A DNA stretch of 64,000 bases, taken from the NCBI RefSeq assembly GCF_000185905.1, contig NC_014923.1:5169501-5233500 (forward strand), written 5' to 3'. Shown piece by piece: positions 33,087 to 41,221 of this stretch. Origin of the DNA: Mesorhizobium ciceri biovar biserrulae WSM1271 (GTDB lineage Bacteria; Pseudomonadota; Alphaproteobacteria; Rhizobiales; Rhizobiaceae). Made by a program: the position numbers and the translations under genes. The notes under the pieces are model-generated. The model ran no database searches. It worked only from the letters and a program-made list of their open reading frames with translations, and was not told the origin of the DNA. The number at the start of each line of letters is the position of its first letter. Within the stretch, counting starts at the first letter, position 1.

Positions 33087-33839
33087 TCAGGCCTTCTTTC
33101 TCGTCATGAACGCGGTGAGCGCGGCGCGCGCCTCATCGGACTTCAGGCGCTCGCGAAAATGCTCGCTTTCCTCGCCGATGCGGGCGACGAGGTCGTCGCG
33201 CGAGCCGCGGATCAGGTCGCGCGCGATCTTCAACGCCTGCGGCGGCTTGGCCGCAATCTGGCCGGCGGCCGCCAGCACCGAGGCCTCCAGTGCTGCTTCC
33301 TCGACCACCTCGTAGATCAGGCCGGCGGCCTTCGCCCGTTCAGCCGAAAAGCCTTCGCCGAGTCCGAGCAGCGCGAAGGCACCCTGCTGCCCGAGGATGC
33401 GCGGCGCCAGGAGGCTCGATCCCGCCTCAGGCACCAGGCCAAGGTCGACGAAAGGTGTCCTGAACACGGTGCGTGGCGTGGCGAAGGTCAGGTCGCAATG
33501 CAGGTTGAGCGTGGTGCCGATGCCGACCGCGATGCCGTCGACGCCGGAGACCATGGGTTTCTCAACCTTTGCCAGCGCCATCAGGAAGTCCCAGACTTCG
33601 GTGCCGCCGTCACCGCCGGTGGCGATGATCATGAAGTCGGCAAGGTCGTTGCCTGAGGAGAAGGCGCCGGGCACGCCGAGAAAGACATGGACGCGGATCT
33701 CCGGGTCGGCGTCGCCTTCGGCCAGGCTTTTTGACATTTTCGCATACATGGCGCGCGTCAGCGCGTTCTTCTTGTCCGGCCGGTTCATGCGGATGATCTG
33801 GATGGCGCCCTGGCGCTCGACGAGGATATGGTCTGTCAC
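33087..33839 (-). CDS. Enoyl-CoA hydratase/isomerase (crotonase) family protein
   Basis: A 250-residue crotonase-fold protein: RMNRPDKKNALTRAMY near 17-32, the oxyanion-hole segment GAFSSGNDLADF and the second loop VDGIAVGIGTTLNLHCDL. One of the usual catalytic Glu positions reads GLVPEAGSS, typical of hydratase/isomerase members. The start is GTG with AAGGA upstream. It is separated from the acyl-CoA dehydrogenase gene by 19 bases, so the two are probably co-transcribed for beta-oxidation-type reactions. Confidence 0.9.
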   Translation of the reverse strand: MTDHILVERQGAIQIIRMNRPDKKNALTRAMYAKMSKSLAEGDADPEIRVHVFLGVPGAFSSGNDLADFMIIATGGDGGTEVWDFLMALAKVEKPMVSGVDGIAVGIGTTLNLHCDLTFATPRTVFRTPFVDLGLVPEAGSSLLAPRILGQQGAFALLGLGEGFSAERAKAAGLIYEVVEEAALEASVLAAAGQIAAKPPQALKIARDLIRGSRDDLVARIGEESEHFRERLKSDEARAALTAFMTRKKA

Positions 33840-33858
33840 GGTTCTTTCCTTGTGAACG

Positions 33859-35628
33859 TCAGGCGGAAATCAGCGTTTTTCCGGCAGCGGCGAGGCTTTC
33901 GGCGCCATCGATGACGCGCGCCCGCAAAGCGCTGACCTCGCCGAGCAGGTTTTCGGCGAAGAAGCGGCAAAGGGGAATACGGCCTTGATCGGCAAGAGCG
34001 CCGCGCGCCAGATAGGCGCCGCCGGCGGCAAGCGAGATCAGCCTGAGATAGGGCGTCGCGCCCGCCAGCGCCTCGTCCGCCCAGCCTTCGGCCGCCAGTT
34101 TCTGCAGGAAGCGGGTCGCTTCGCCGAGATCGCCAAGTGCCGCGTCGAGAGCGTCGGCGGTGCGGCCGAAACCCTGCAGGTTCGAGGTCCGCACCGCTGC
34201 GGCCATATCAGCCAGTTCGGCGATATAACCATGCACATGGTCGCCGCCGCCGAGCGGCAGCTTGCGCATCACCAGATCGATCGCCTGAATGCCGTTGGTG
34301 CCCTCGTAAATCGGGGCGATGCGCGCATCACGATAGAAGGCGGCCGCTCCCGTCTCCTCGATGAAGCCCATGCCGCCATGAACCTGGAGGCCGAGTGAGG
34401 CAACCTCGACGCCGATATCGGTCGAGAACGCCTTTGCCAGCGGCGTCAGCAGATTGGCGCGGTCGCGCCAGTGGGCCGCCTCGTCACCGGCGGAGACACG
34501 GGCCATGTCGATGGCGTGGGCACAGGAATAGCTGATGGCGCGCGCGGTCTGGGTCAGCGCCTTCATGGTCAGCAGGTTACGCTGGACATCGGGGTGATGG
34601 ACGATAGGCGCCATACCCGTGCCAGTGTAGCTCGCGGCCTTGCCCTGCCGGCGTTCATTGGCATAGGCGATCGCCTTCTGCGTTGCGGCTTCCGCGACCG
34701 CTACCCCCTGCATGCCGACACAAAGCCGCGCATTGTTCATCATCGTGAACATGCAGGCGAGGCCCTTGTTCTCCTCGCCGATCAGCCAGCCGACGGCGCC
34801 GGGCTTGGTGCCCTGAAAACCGTCGCCATAGATCATGGTGCAGGTCGGCGAGGCATGGATGCCGAGCTTGTGCTCAAGGCCGGAACAGAAGACATCGTTA
34901 CGCGCGCCGAGCGCGCCATCGTCGCCGACCAGGAATTTCGGCACCAGGAACAGCGATATGCCGCGCGTGCCGGCCGGCGCATCGGGCAACCGCGCCAGCA
35001 CCAGATGGATGATGTTGTCGGTGAAGTCGTGCTCGCCATAGGTGATGAAGATTTTCTGGCCGAAGATGCGGTAGCTGCCGTCACCCACCGGCTCCGCGCG
35101 GGCGCGCAAGGCGGCGAGGTCCGAACCGGCTTGCGGCTCGGTCAGGTTCATTGTGCCCATCCACTCGCCGGAGACGAGCTTTTCGAGATACTTTGCCTTG
35201 AGGTCTGTGGAGGCGTGTTTGTCGAGCGCTTCGACAGCGCCCATGGTCAGCGTCGGGCCGATGCCGAAGGCCATGGCGGCGGAGTTCCACATTTCGAGCG
35301 CGGCAACGCCAAGCATGGTCGGCAGCGCCTGGCCGCCATATTCCTCAGGCCCGGAGAGCGCGTTCCAGCCGCCATCGATCCAGCGGCGATAGAGTTCCTT
35401 CCAGCCGGGTGGTGTGGTGACGGCAGCGTCCTTCAGCGCGGCACCTTGCCGATCGCCGATCGTGTAGAGCGGTGCGACCTCTTCAGTGGCGAAGCGGCCG
35501 GCCTCGCCAAGAACGGCATCGACCAGGTCATCGCCGAGATCGCCGAACCTGCCGGCATCGAGCGCCGATTTCATGCCGGCGACGTGCTTGAGCGTGAAAG
35601 CAATATCCTCGACCGGTGCTCTATACAT
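33859..35628 (-). CDS. Acyl-CoA dehydrogenase (DmdC-like)
   Basis: A 589-residue FAD-dependent acyl-CoA dehydrogenase, longer than short-chain ACADs (about 380) because of a C-terminal extension. The start MYRAPVEDIAFTLKHV and segments TEPQAGSDLAALRARA, GQKIFITYGEHDFTDN and HGGMGFIEETGAAAFYRDARIAPIYEGTNGIQA (quoted as separate motif positions near 155, 190 and 425) match the group that includes 3-methylmercaptopropionyl-CoA dehydrogenase. ATG at 35628 with GGAGGAG eight bases upstream is preferred over GTG at 35637. The actual acyl-CoA substrate is open. Confidence 0.92.
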   Translation of the reverse strand: MYRAPVEDIAFTLKHVAGMKSALDAGRFGDLGDDLVDAVLGEAGRFATEEVAPLYTIGDRQGAALKDAAVTTPPGWKELYRRWIDGGWNALSGPEEYGGQALPTMLGVAALEMWNSAAMAFGIGPTLTMGAVEALDKHASTDLKAKYLEKLVSGEWMGTMNLTEPQAGSDLAALRARAEPVGDGSYRIFGQKIFITYGEHDFTDNIIHLVLARLPDAPAGTRGISLFLVPKFLVGDDGALGARNDVFCSGLEHKLGIHASPTCTMIYGDGFQGTKPGAVGWLIGEENKGLACMFTMMNNARLCVGMQGVAVAEAATQKAIAYANERRQGKAASYTGTGMAPIVHHPDVQRNLLTMKALTQTARAISYSCAHAIDMARVSAGDEAAHWRDRANLLTPLAKAFSTDIGVEVASLGLQVHGGMGFIEETGAAAFYRDARIAPIYEGTNGIQAIDLVMRKLPLGGGDHVHGYIAELADMAAAVRTSNLQGFGRTADALDAALGDLGEATRFLQKLAAEGWADEALAGATPYLRLISLAAGGAYLARGALADQGRIPLCRFFAENLLGEVSALRARVIDGAESLAAAGKTLISA

Positions 35629-35637
35629 GCCGCTCAC

Positions 35638-36360
35638 TCCTCCCGATGCATCGGCCCGCCCAACCCTAGAGCCGGTGCCGCTGCAAAACCACCCGCCGTA
35701 TCAGCGCTCTCCCATCTTTCCTCAAAAACGGCAACCAAGGCTCGCGACGCCAGGACTACCAAGGCATCGCCGTCCTCGCTAATTGCTCTCTTCCGATACT
35801 TTGCCCACAGCGCGCCCCGCGCCACATCATACAGCGTCAGCCCGTGGGGTCGCGTCAATGATCGCGACGCCAGATCGCTCCGACGACAAACGCCACCACG
35901 CCGTTGTAAGCGCCCGCCCTCTCGGCGTAGCCGTCCGCGACGCCCATGCTCGAATGCTTCCTGACGTCGGGCGTGTGGCTGAACCGACGGCACGCCGTTG
36001 GTAGGCGGTGCAGCGCACTCGTAGCGCGAGATCGATGGCCATGGCCGGAGCATCCTTGGCGCGCAGCGCCTCCAAGCCGAGCGTATGGGGTGATGGCAGC
36101 GGAGGCGATGCGCCATGATCTGCATCCCTGCCTTTATCAATGAGCCGACGTCGAAGCCATGCAGTGAACACAGCGAGAACATGGCTTGCGATCAACGGGA
36201 GTGAACACTTGTGGGTGATACAATCCAACAGCCAACTTCGATCTGCTCGCACCGACATACATTGAAAGTGCCAGAACCTAATAAGACTAGCTCAATCTGC
36301 GATAGCAATTGCTGGTTTTCGATCAATGTTGCCTCACACACCGCAAAACCCTAAAGACCG
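35638..36360. other. Gene-poor stretch before the glycosyltransferase islet
   Basis: About 720 bases upstream of the acyl-CoA dehydrogenase gene with only arginine- and proline-rich open frames on both strands, none with a convincing start or family pattern. The last 180 bases are clearly richer in A+T than the surroundings. It could hold decayed genes; I recognise none. Confidence 0.4.
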
Positions 36361-36570
36361 ATGCTGGCAACGCTTCGGCGTACAGCTCTTATTCCATGGT
36401 GCCGGTTATCTCGGCGGATAGGTGAGATCGTGACAAAGTCAAAATGGACTGCGCCGGAAGATTACGAAATTACCCCCGCGACGCCATGGCTGGACTCAGC
36501 CAAACAGCGTAACTCGATACTAACCAAAGCGGCGCTTTGGCCTCGTCTACTTGCGGCAACGCAGTCATGA
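36361..36570 (+). CDS. Short hypothetical ORF coupled to glycosyltransferase gene
   Basis: A 69-residue frame (MLATLRRTAL... ending LLAATQS) whose stop overlaps the GT9 start by 4 bases (ATGA). That overlap is the main support. It begins right after an in-frame stop, so it cannot extend upstream. The last 30 residues (TPWLDSAKQRNSILTKAALW) look protein-like, and it may be the tail of a gene lost by deletion. No family recognised. Confidence 0.3.
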   Translation: MLATLRRTALIPWCRLSRRIGEIVTKSKWTAPEDYEITPATPWLDSAKQRNSILTKAALWPRLLAATQS

Positions 36571-37649
36571 GTCCAAAATCCGGCAATGAAATTCGCTCGA
36601 TATGCATTGTCCAAACAAAATTCATTGGTGATGTCACGCTGACATCTGCCTTGGTCCGTAATCTACGCCTCGCCTATCCCGACGCTTCGATAACAATGAT
36701 ATGCGCGCCTGGCCTTAAGCAATTCATTGTCGCGCAACAGATTGCCGACGTGGCGGTTGGCTTTGAACCCGGGGGCAGAGGAAGGACTCCGCTTAAGCGA
36801 TTGACCGACTATTATGCCGTCATTTCTGCTCTGCGCGGTCAAAAATTCGATCTCAGTATTGATCTTACCGATACAAAAACCTCACGGATTATGCACCGTT
36901 TGACCGGCGCCACAGTTCGCGTTGGCTTCGATCCTCCCGAGCGTCCGTTTAAGTTCTGGGAAATCCAGATGGCAAATGTTCTCGCGGCGCCCTTAGGCCA
37001 TGGTGGGTCCCATTATCTCTACAGATACTTGTCCCCATTGGGCGCCCTCGGATTAGCAATTCAAGATCCAACTCCTCGACTGCAGCCCACCAAGGGCGCC
37101 CAAGAGGAGTGTGCTAGGCTTCTTTCGGAAAACGCCTTGGCGACGAAATCATATGTGGCTGTGCATGCGGGCGCGAGGTCTGAGGGGCGTCGTTGGCCGC
37201 CGCAACATTTTGCCGCCGTCATTGATGAGATCTACGCCAAAACCGGACTGCGGTCTCTGATCATCGGTGGCCCTGATGAACGGCCCGTTGCGCAAAGCAT
37301 AGTTGAAACGGCAACGTCGCCGGTGGCCACTGTGGTCGGAAAGGCCTCGCTTGAAGTCCTTGTCGCGTTGTTGGCAGAAGCGGCAATTTTCCTTGGCAAT
37401 GACAGCGGCCCGATGCACGTTGCAGCGTCTGTTGGAACTCCGGCGGTGGGATTGTTCGGTCTGCAGTCTCCTGATCTATGGGGCCCGTTTGGTGTACCCA
37501 GCAAAACGCTCCGGCCGCCCGTGCCTTGTCCATGTATCGCTCCAGGTGTTTGTAAAGAATACAACCCTGGTGGGGTCTATTGTGTTCACCGGCTTCAGGT
37601 TGCTGAAGTCGCAGAGGCGACATTCGATCTCATCGAGACACAATCATGA
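36567..37649 (+). CDS. Glycosyltransferase family 9 (heptosyltransferase-like) protein
   Basis: A 360-residue glycosyltransferase with two Rossmann-like halves. The N-terminal QTKFIGDVTLTSALVRNL and YPDASITMICAPG segments and the C-terminal GNDSGPMHVAASVGTPAVGLFG motif are characteristic of the ADP-heptose:LPS heptosyltransferase family (GT9). The C-terminal CPCIAPGVCKEY cysteines are also seen in the family. It would act at the inner face of the inner membrane on a lipopolysaccharide or capsule precursor. Codon use is richer in A/T than in its neighbours, and no other polysaccharide gene lies nearby, suggesting transfer. Confidence 0.88.
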   Translation: MSPKSGNEIRSICIVQTKFIGDVTLTSALVRNLRLAYPDASITMICAPGLKQFIVAQQIADVAVGFEPGGRGRTPLKRLTDYYAVISALRGQKFDLSIDLTDTKTSRIMHRLTGATVRVGFDPPERPFKFWEIQMANVLAAPLGHGGSHYLYRYLSPLGALGLAIQDPTPRLQPTKGAQEECARLLSENALATKSYVAVHAGARSEGRRWPPQHFAAVIDEIYAKTGLRSLIIGGPDERPVAQSIVETATSPVATVVGKASLEVLVALLAEAAIFLGNDSGPMHVAASVGTPAVGLFGLQSPDLWGPFGVPSKTLRPPVPCPCIAPGVCKEYNPGGVYCVHRLQVAEVAEATFDLIETQS

Positions 37650-38023
37650 GACGGCTCTCGACCAGCCCAAACGATGCGTGTAACTGCCTCGCATTTGATC
37701 CGTGACGTCATCGAACAGACGTGCCCCTCGATGCCGTTCGATCAACCACGCGATGCGAGATCGTTTCTTCGGCCGTCTCGTAGCTCACGTCCGTCTGGCC
37801 GCCAAGATACTCGCGAGCTCGACCTGACCCCATGAACGGTCACGTCGCCGGGCGTCAGATGCAGGAGCAGATGCTGGCAGTGCTTGGCTTCGCGCCTCGC
37901 CGTATCCGACACGGGAGGCAAGCTGCTCCCGGACGATGGTCATGGCGCGCGCATTTTTTACGTAAACGTCAAATTTTGTCACGCGGATTTTGCAATCGCG
38001 GCGGCGCGTATTAAGTTCAATCC
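37650..38023. other. Gene-poor stretch after the glycosyltransferase
   Basis: About 370 bases without a supportable gene. Short frames exist on both strands but have no family character. Composition returns to that of the surrounding chromosome near its end, so it may carry the downstream junction of the islet. No direct repeats matching the upstream side were spotted. Confidence 0.4.
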
Positions 38024-38296
38024 ATGCCGGATCAAGTCGACCGGCGACGGATCAGAACCAGCCAACCGGAACCGCCCATGCTTGCCAGACCCGACGCCTA
38101 TCGCTGCATCGAATGCGGCCTGCCCTATCGAGCGGAGGGGTTCTGCTACCATGGCGGCAGACTGGACCACGGGGCCGCCTACTGGTCGGATCGCGGCATA
38201 TTATGCTCGCCGCAATGCTCACTCGCCCACCACCGCAAACGCGCCGCCGAGGGCACGCTGCGGCAAGAGCCGGCTCCGGACCCGTTTGAATTCTAG
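38024..38296 (+). CDS. Small cysteine-rich (zinc-ribbon-like) hypothetical protein
   Basis: A 90-residue basic protein with four cysteines arranged as two metal-binding-like pairs (CIECGLPYRAEGFCY near 28-42 and CSPQCSLAHHRKR near 62-74), separated by a Gly/Asp-rich loop. I do not recognise the family; the pattern suggests a small zinc-binding, possibly nucleic-acid-binding protein. ATG at 38078 (MLARPDAYRC) is an alternative start giving 72 residues. The coding support is the Cys arrangement rather than homology. Confidence 0.5.
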   Translation: MPDQVDRRRIRTSQPEPPMLARPDAYRCIECGLPYRAEGFCYHGGRLDHGAAYWSDRGILCSPQCSLAHHRKRAAEGTLRQEPAPDPFEF

Positions 38297-38395
38297 CAGC
38301 TGATGCGTCGCCAGCTTTTCTGAAGTCAGCCCCGAAAGTACTTCCTTAACCATAGCCGTTCAGGATTTGTCTTTGATCAACGGGGATTCCCTGTT

Positions 38396-39652
38396 TTGGA
38401 AAGGACGGCGCGCCTCCTTCGCCGCTTGAAGAGTGTCGTGCCGACGCCCTTCAAGCCATTGTTTCCTCCGCATGTCGTTGCCCCAAAACCGCTGCACACT
38501 TTTGGGCGACATGCGCTGGCGCTTCTCGCCTTGGCGGCGACGATGGCGCTGTCCACGGCGGCAAAGGCTTCGGATTTTTCCGAACCCTGGAAGAACGCCG
38601 ACCGCGCTTTGGTGGTCGATGCCTACGAATACAATTCCATCGGTTGGGCCCAACTCGCCACCGACAAGCGGGTCGTCGGCTTCATCAACAAGGCCTCCGA
38701 CGGCATGCCGCCGCCCTATTTCTGCCTGGGCAACGACATTGAGGTGAAGCTTTGCAAGGCGCTGTGGAAACGCCATGCGGTGACGCGCGAACTGTTCCAG
38801 ACGCGCCGGGTGGTGGCCAAGGCACTCGGCCTGAAATGGGGCGCCTATCACCTTGCCCGCCCCGGCAATCCGGTCGAGCAGGCCAACAATTTCCTCGATT
38901 TCGCCGAGCCCGCACCAGACGATCTCATGGCTCTCGACATTGAGGGCAATGATCCCTCGCAATGGATGTCGCTCGACGATGCCGAGGAGTTCGTGCGCCA
39001 GGTGCATCGGCGCATCGGCCGTTTCCCGGTGCTGTACACCAACGGCAAGACCGCCCAGTACATTGCCGACAACAGCTACCGATACCGGCTCCTGTCGCGG
39101 CTGCCGCTCTGGTATGCCCGCTATAAGTCCGACATCGACGTGCATTTTCCGATGGGCAACTGGCAAGGCTACGCACTGTGGCAGTTTTCGGCGCAAGCCA
39201 ATTGCGGCCGTTTCCGCTGCCCTTACAGGGTTGCCGGCACGCCTAACGACATAGACGTCAATGTCGCGCCGACAGACGCCGCAACGCTGCGCGCGCAATG
39301 GCCGTTCGGCGGGCTTATCGACGTGCCGCCGGACTATCTCGCCTCCATACCGCTACCGGTTTCACGCGAGGCCGGCCTCGCCGGCAATGTCACCATCACC
39401 TATGCGTCTGTGGCCGCGCCGCCGACTTTCGAGGACATGGTCGCAGCGTTGGGGACACGCTGGTCCCGTTTCCGCGACGGCTTCCGCATGCCGGTCGTGA
39501 AGACGGTGCCCCGGAGACCGAGTTTCGGCATTGTCCAATATGTCGCCTGGAAGCGGACCGAGCGGCGTTCGCCCGCACAACTCGACGCTGCCTTTGCCGC
39601 TGCCGATCCGCTCAGCACCGCTTCCACCGAACTCGATCGCGGCCAGCGGTAA
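38396..39652 (+). CDS. GH25 family lysozyme (muramidase), start uncertain
   Basis: A glycoside hydrolase family 25-like protein: an Asp-containing strand (ALVVDAYEYNSIGW), GFINKASDG, KWGAYHLARPGNPVEQANNFL, the acidic pair region MALDIEGNDPS and YTNGKTAQY, then QGYALWQFSA. A signal-like segment HALALLALAATMALSTAAKAS precedes the domain. No good ATG opens the frame: candidates are TTG 38396, GTG 38438, TTG 38459 and an ATG at 38543 inside the signal. Bases 38469-38515 are a palindromic repeat element lying in this 5' coding part. The C-terminal 100 residues are of unknown role. Confidence 0.75.
   Translation: MERTARLLRRLKSVVPTPFKPLFPPHVVAPKPLHTFGRHALALLALAATMALSTAAKASDFSEPWKNADRALVVDAYEYNSIGWAQLATDKRVVGFINKASDGMPPPYFCLGNDIEVKLCKALWKRHAVTRELFQTRRVVAKALGLKWGAYHLARPGNPVEQANNFLDFAEPAPDDLMALDIEGNDPSQWMSLDDAEEFVRQVHRRIGRFPVLYTNGKTAQYIADNSYRYRLLSRLPLWYARYKSDIDVHFPMGNWQGYALWQFSAQANCGRFRCPYRVAGTPNDIDVNVAPTDAATLRAQWPFGGLIDVPPDYLASIPLPVSREAGLAGNVTITYASVAAPPTFEDMVAALGTRWSRFRDGFRMPVVKTVPRRPSFGIVQYVAWKRTERRSPAQLDAAFAAADPLSTASTELDRGQR
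38469..38515. repeat. Dispersed palindromic element, copy 3 (within lysozyme 5' region)
   Basis: A 47-base palindrome with outer arms CGCATGTCG / CGACATGCG and inner CCCCAAAA / TTTTGGG, related to copies at 18852-18897 and 29289-29336. Here it is in frame and free of stops in the lysozyme reading frame. Confidence 0.85.
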
Positions 39653-39665
39653 GCCAACGCGGACT

Positions 39666-40943
39666 TCAGTTTCCCTGTTCGCGCGCCACCGCCTGCCAGC
39701 CGATATCGCGGCGGCAGAAACCGTCCGGCCAGTCGATGCGGTCGAGCGCGGCATAGGCTCGTTTCTGCGCCTCGCCGACCGTGGCGCCTGATGCCGTCAC
39801 GTTGAGGACGCGGCCGCCATTGGCAACCAGCGCGCCGCCATTGATGGCGGTACCGGCATGGAATATCTGGACGCCGTCGCCCGCCACATCTTCGACGCCG
39901 CGGATGACCGAGCCCTTTTCCGGCGTGCCGGGATAGCCTCTCGCCGCCATCACCACGGTCAATGCCGCCTCGTCGCGCCAGCGCACCGAAGTATGTGCCA
40001 ACTGGCCGTCGGTTGCCGCGTTGAGCAGGACCAGCAGATCATCCTTCAGCCGCATCATCAGCACCTGGCATTCCGGATCGCCGAAGCGGGTGTTGTATTC
40101 GATCAGCTTCGGCCCCTTGTCGGTGATCATCAGCCCGGCAAACAGCACGCCGGAGAAAGGCGCGCCCAGTTCGGCCATGCCGCGCATGGTCGGCTCGATG
40201 ATCTCACGCATGGTGCGCTCGACCAGTTCCGGCGTCATCACCGGTGCCGGCGAATAGGCCCCCATGCCGCCAGTGTTCGGACCGGTGTCGCCGTCGCCGA
40301 CGCGCTTGTGATCCTGCGCGGTGCCGAAGGGCAGTGCGGTGGTACCGTCGCAGAGGCAGAAGAAGCTCGCCTCCTCGCCGGTCATGAATTCCTCGACCAC
40401 AACTTCCGCGCCGGCGGCGCCGAAGGAACCATCGAAGCAGGCATCGAGTGCTGCCTGTGCTTCACTGAGCGTCATGGCGACGGTGACGCCCTTGCCGGCA
40501 GCGAGCCCGTCGGCCTTGATGACGATCGGCGCCCCGGTCTTTTCGACATAGGCTTTGGCCGAGGCCAGGTCACTGAAACGGCCATAGGTGGCGGTCGGGA
40601 TGTTGTAGCGGGCGCAGAGGTCCTTGGTGAAACCTTTCGAGCCTTCCAGCCGTGCCGCTGCCTTGGAGGGACCGAAGACGCGGATATTTTCGGCGCGCAG
40701 ATCGTCGGCAATGCCGGCGACCAGCGGGCCTTCCGGACCGACCACGACGAGGTCGATTTTTTTCTCCCGGCAGAATGCGGTGACCGCGGCGTGATCGGCG
40801 ATGTCGAGCTTGACCAGTTCGGCCTCGCCGCCAATGCCCGGATTGCCGGGGGCGGCATAAAGCTTCGTCAGCAGCGGCGACGCGGCGATCTTCCAGGCGA
40901 GCGCATGTTCGCGGCCGCCGGAGCCCAGAAGAAGAACGTTCAT
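39666..40943 (-). CDS. purD: Phosphoribosylamine--glycine ligase
   Basis: A 425-residue ATP-grasp enzyme of purine synthesis joining glycine to phosphoribosylamine. The N-terminus MNVLLLGSGGREHALAWK is diagnostic, and the ATP-grasp core shows IKADGLAAGKGV, EEFMTGEEASFF, GPNTGGMGAYSPAP and EYNTRFGDPECQ. AGGTGG precedes the ATG at 40943; an in-frame start 13 codons earlier has no such site. The gene stands alone in this window. Confidence 0.97.
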   Translation of the reverse strand: MNVLLLGSGGREHALAWKIAASPLLTKLYAAPGNPGIGGEAELVKLDIADHAAVTAFCREKKIDLVVVGPEGPLVAGIADDLRAENIRVFGPSKAAARLEGSKGFTKDLCARYNIPTATYGRFSDLASAKAYVEKTGAPIVIKADGLAAGKGVTVAMTLSEAQAALDACFDGSFGAAGAEVVVEEFMTGEEASFFCLCDGTTALPFGTAQDHKRVGDGDTGPNTGGMGAYSPAPVMTPELVERTMREIIEPTMRGMAELGAPFSGVLFAGLMITDKGPKLIEYNTRFGDPECQVLMMRLKDDLLVLLNAATDGQLAHTSVRWRDEAALTVVMAARGYPGTPEKGSVIRGVEDVAGDGVQIFHAGTAINGGALVANGGRVLNVTASGATVGEAQKRAYAALDRIDWPDGFCRRDIGWQAVAREQGN

Positions 40944-41006
40944 GGCCACCTCTTGATGCCGAAATTCTGCTCTGGCGGCCATCTGATGGCGTTTTCTGCG
41001 CTTCCC

Positions 41007-41028
41007 GTTCTACTGCGTGCAGTAGAAC
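41007..41028. repeat. Perfect inverted repeat upstream of purD
   Basis: GTTCTACTGC and GCAGTAGAAC separated by two bases: a perfect 10-bp dyad, 64 bases before the purD start. No T run follows on either strand, so an operator or small structured RNA element is as likely as a terminator. Confidence 0.55.
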
Positions 41029-41221
41029 TGAGCTCACGGACCAAATGTCCGCTCCGCTACGGTTCTCGAAACCACCACCATATGACTCGCCAGAGCGAAT
41101 TTCGAAACAGTCTCTTGGAGACCCGCTATTGCTCTCCGGGCGACGGGTCAAGGCATCAGGGTGTTTAGATCGCAATTGCGCACGGGAACGTTATCCCCGC
41201 CGCCAATTTTCTGGCGATTCG

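Noticed and set aside
34471..35964. A 497-codon plus-strand frame over the acyl-CoA dehydrogenase
   Set aside because: Antisense shadow; the translated sequence lacks hydrophobic core patterns, and the opposite gene is unambiguous.
35634..36258. Minus-strand open frames of 182 and 143 codons upstream of the acyl-CoA dehydrogenase gene
   Set aside because: They overlap each other in different frames, are Arg/Pro-rich and match no family; possible decayed DNA but not supportable as genes.
37785..38014. Short frames of about 60 codons after the glycosyltransferase
   Set aside because: No recognisable start context or domain; left as intergenic.
38433..38747. A 104-codon frame starting inside the palindromic element (MSLPQNRC...)
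   Set aside because: Its sequence is produced by the repeat and runs out of frame through the GH25 lysozyme gene; such spurious frames are common over this element.
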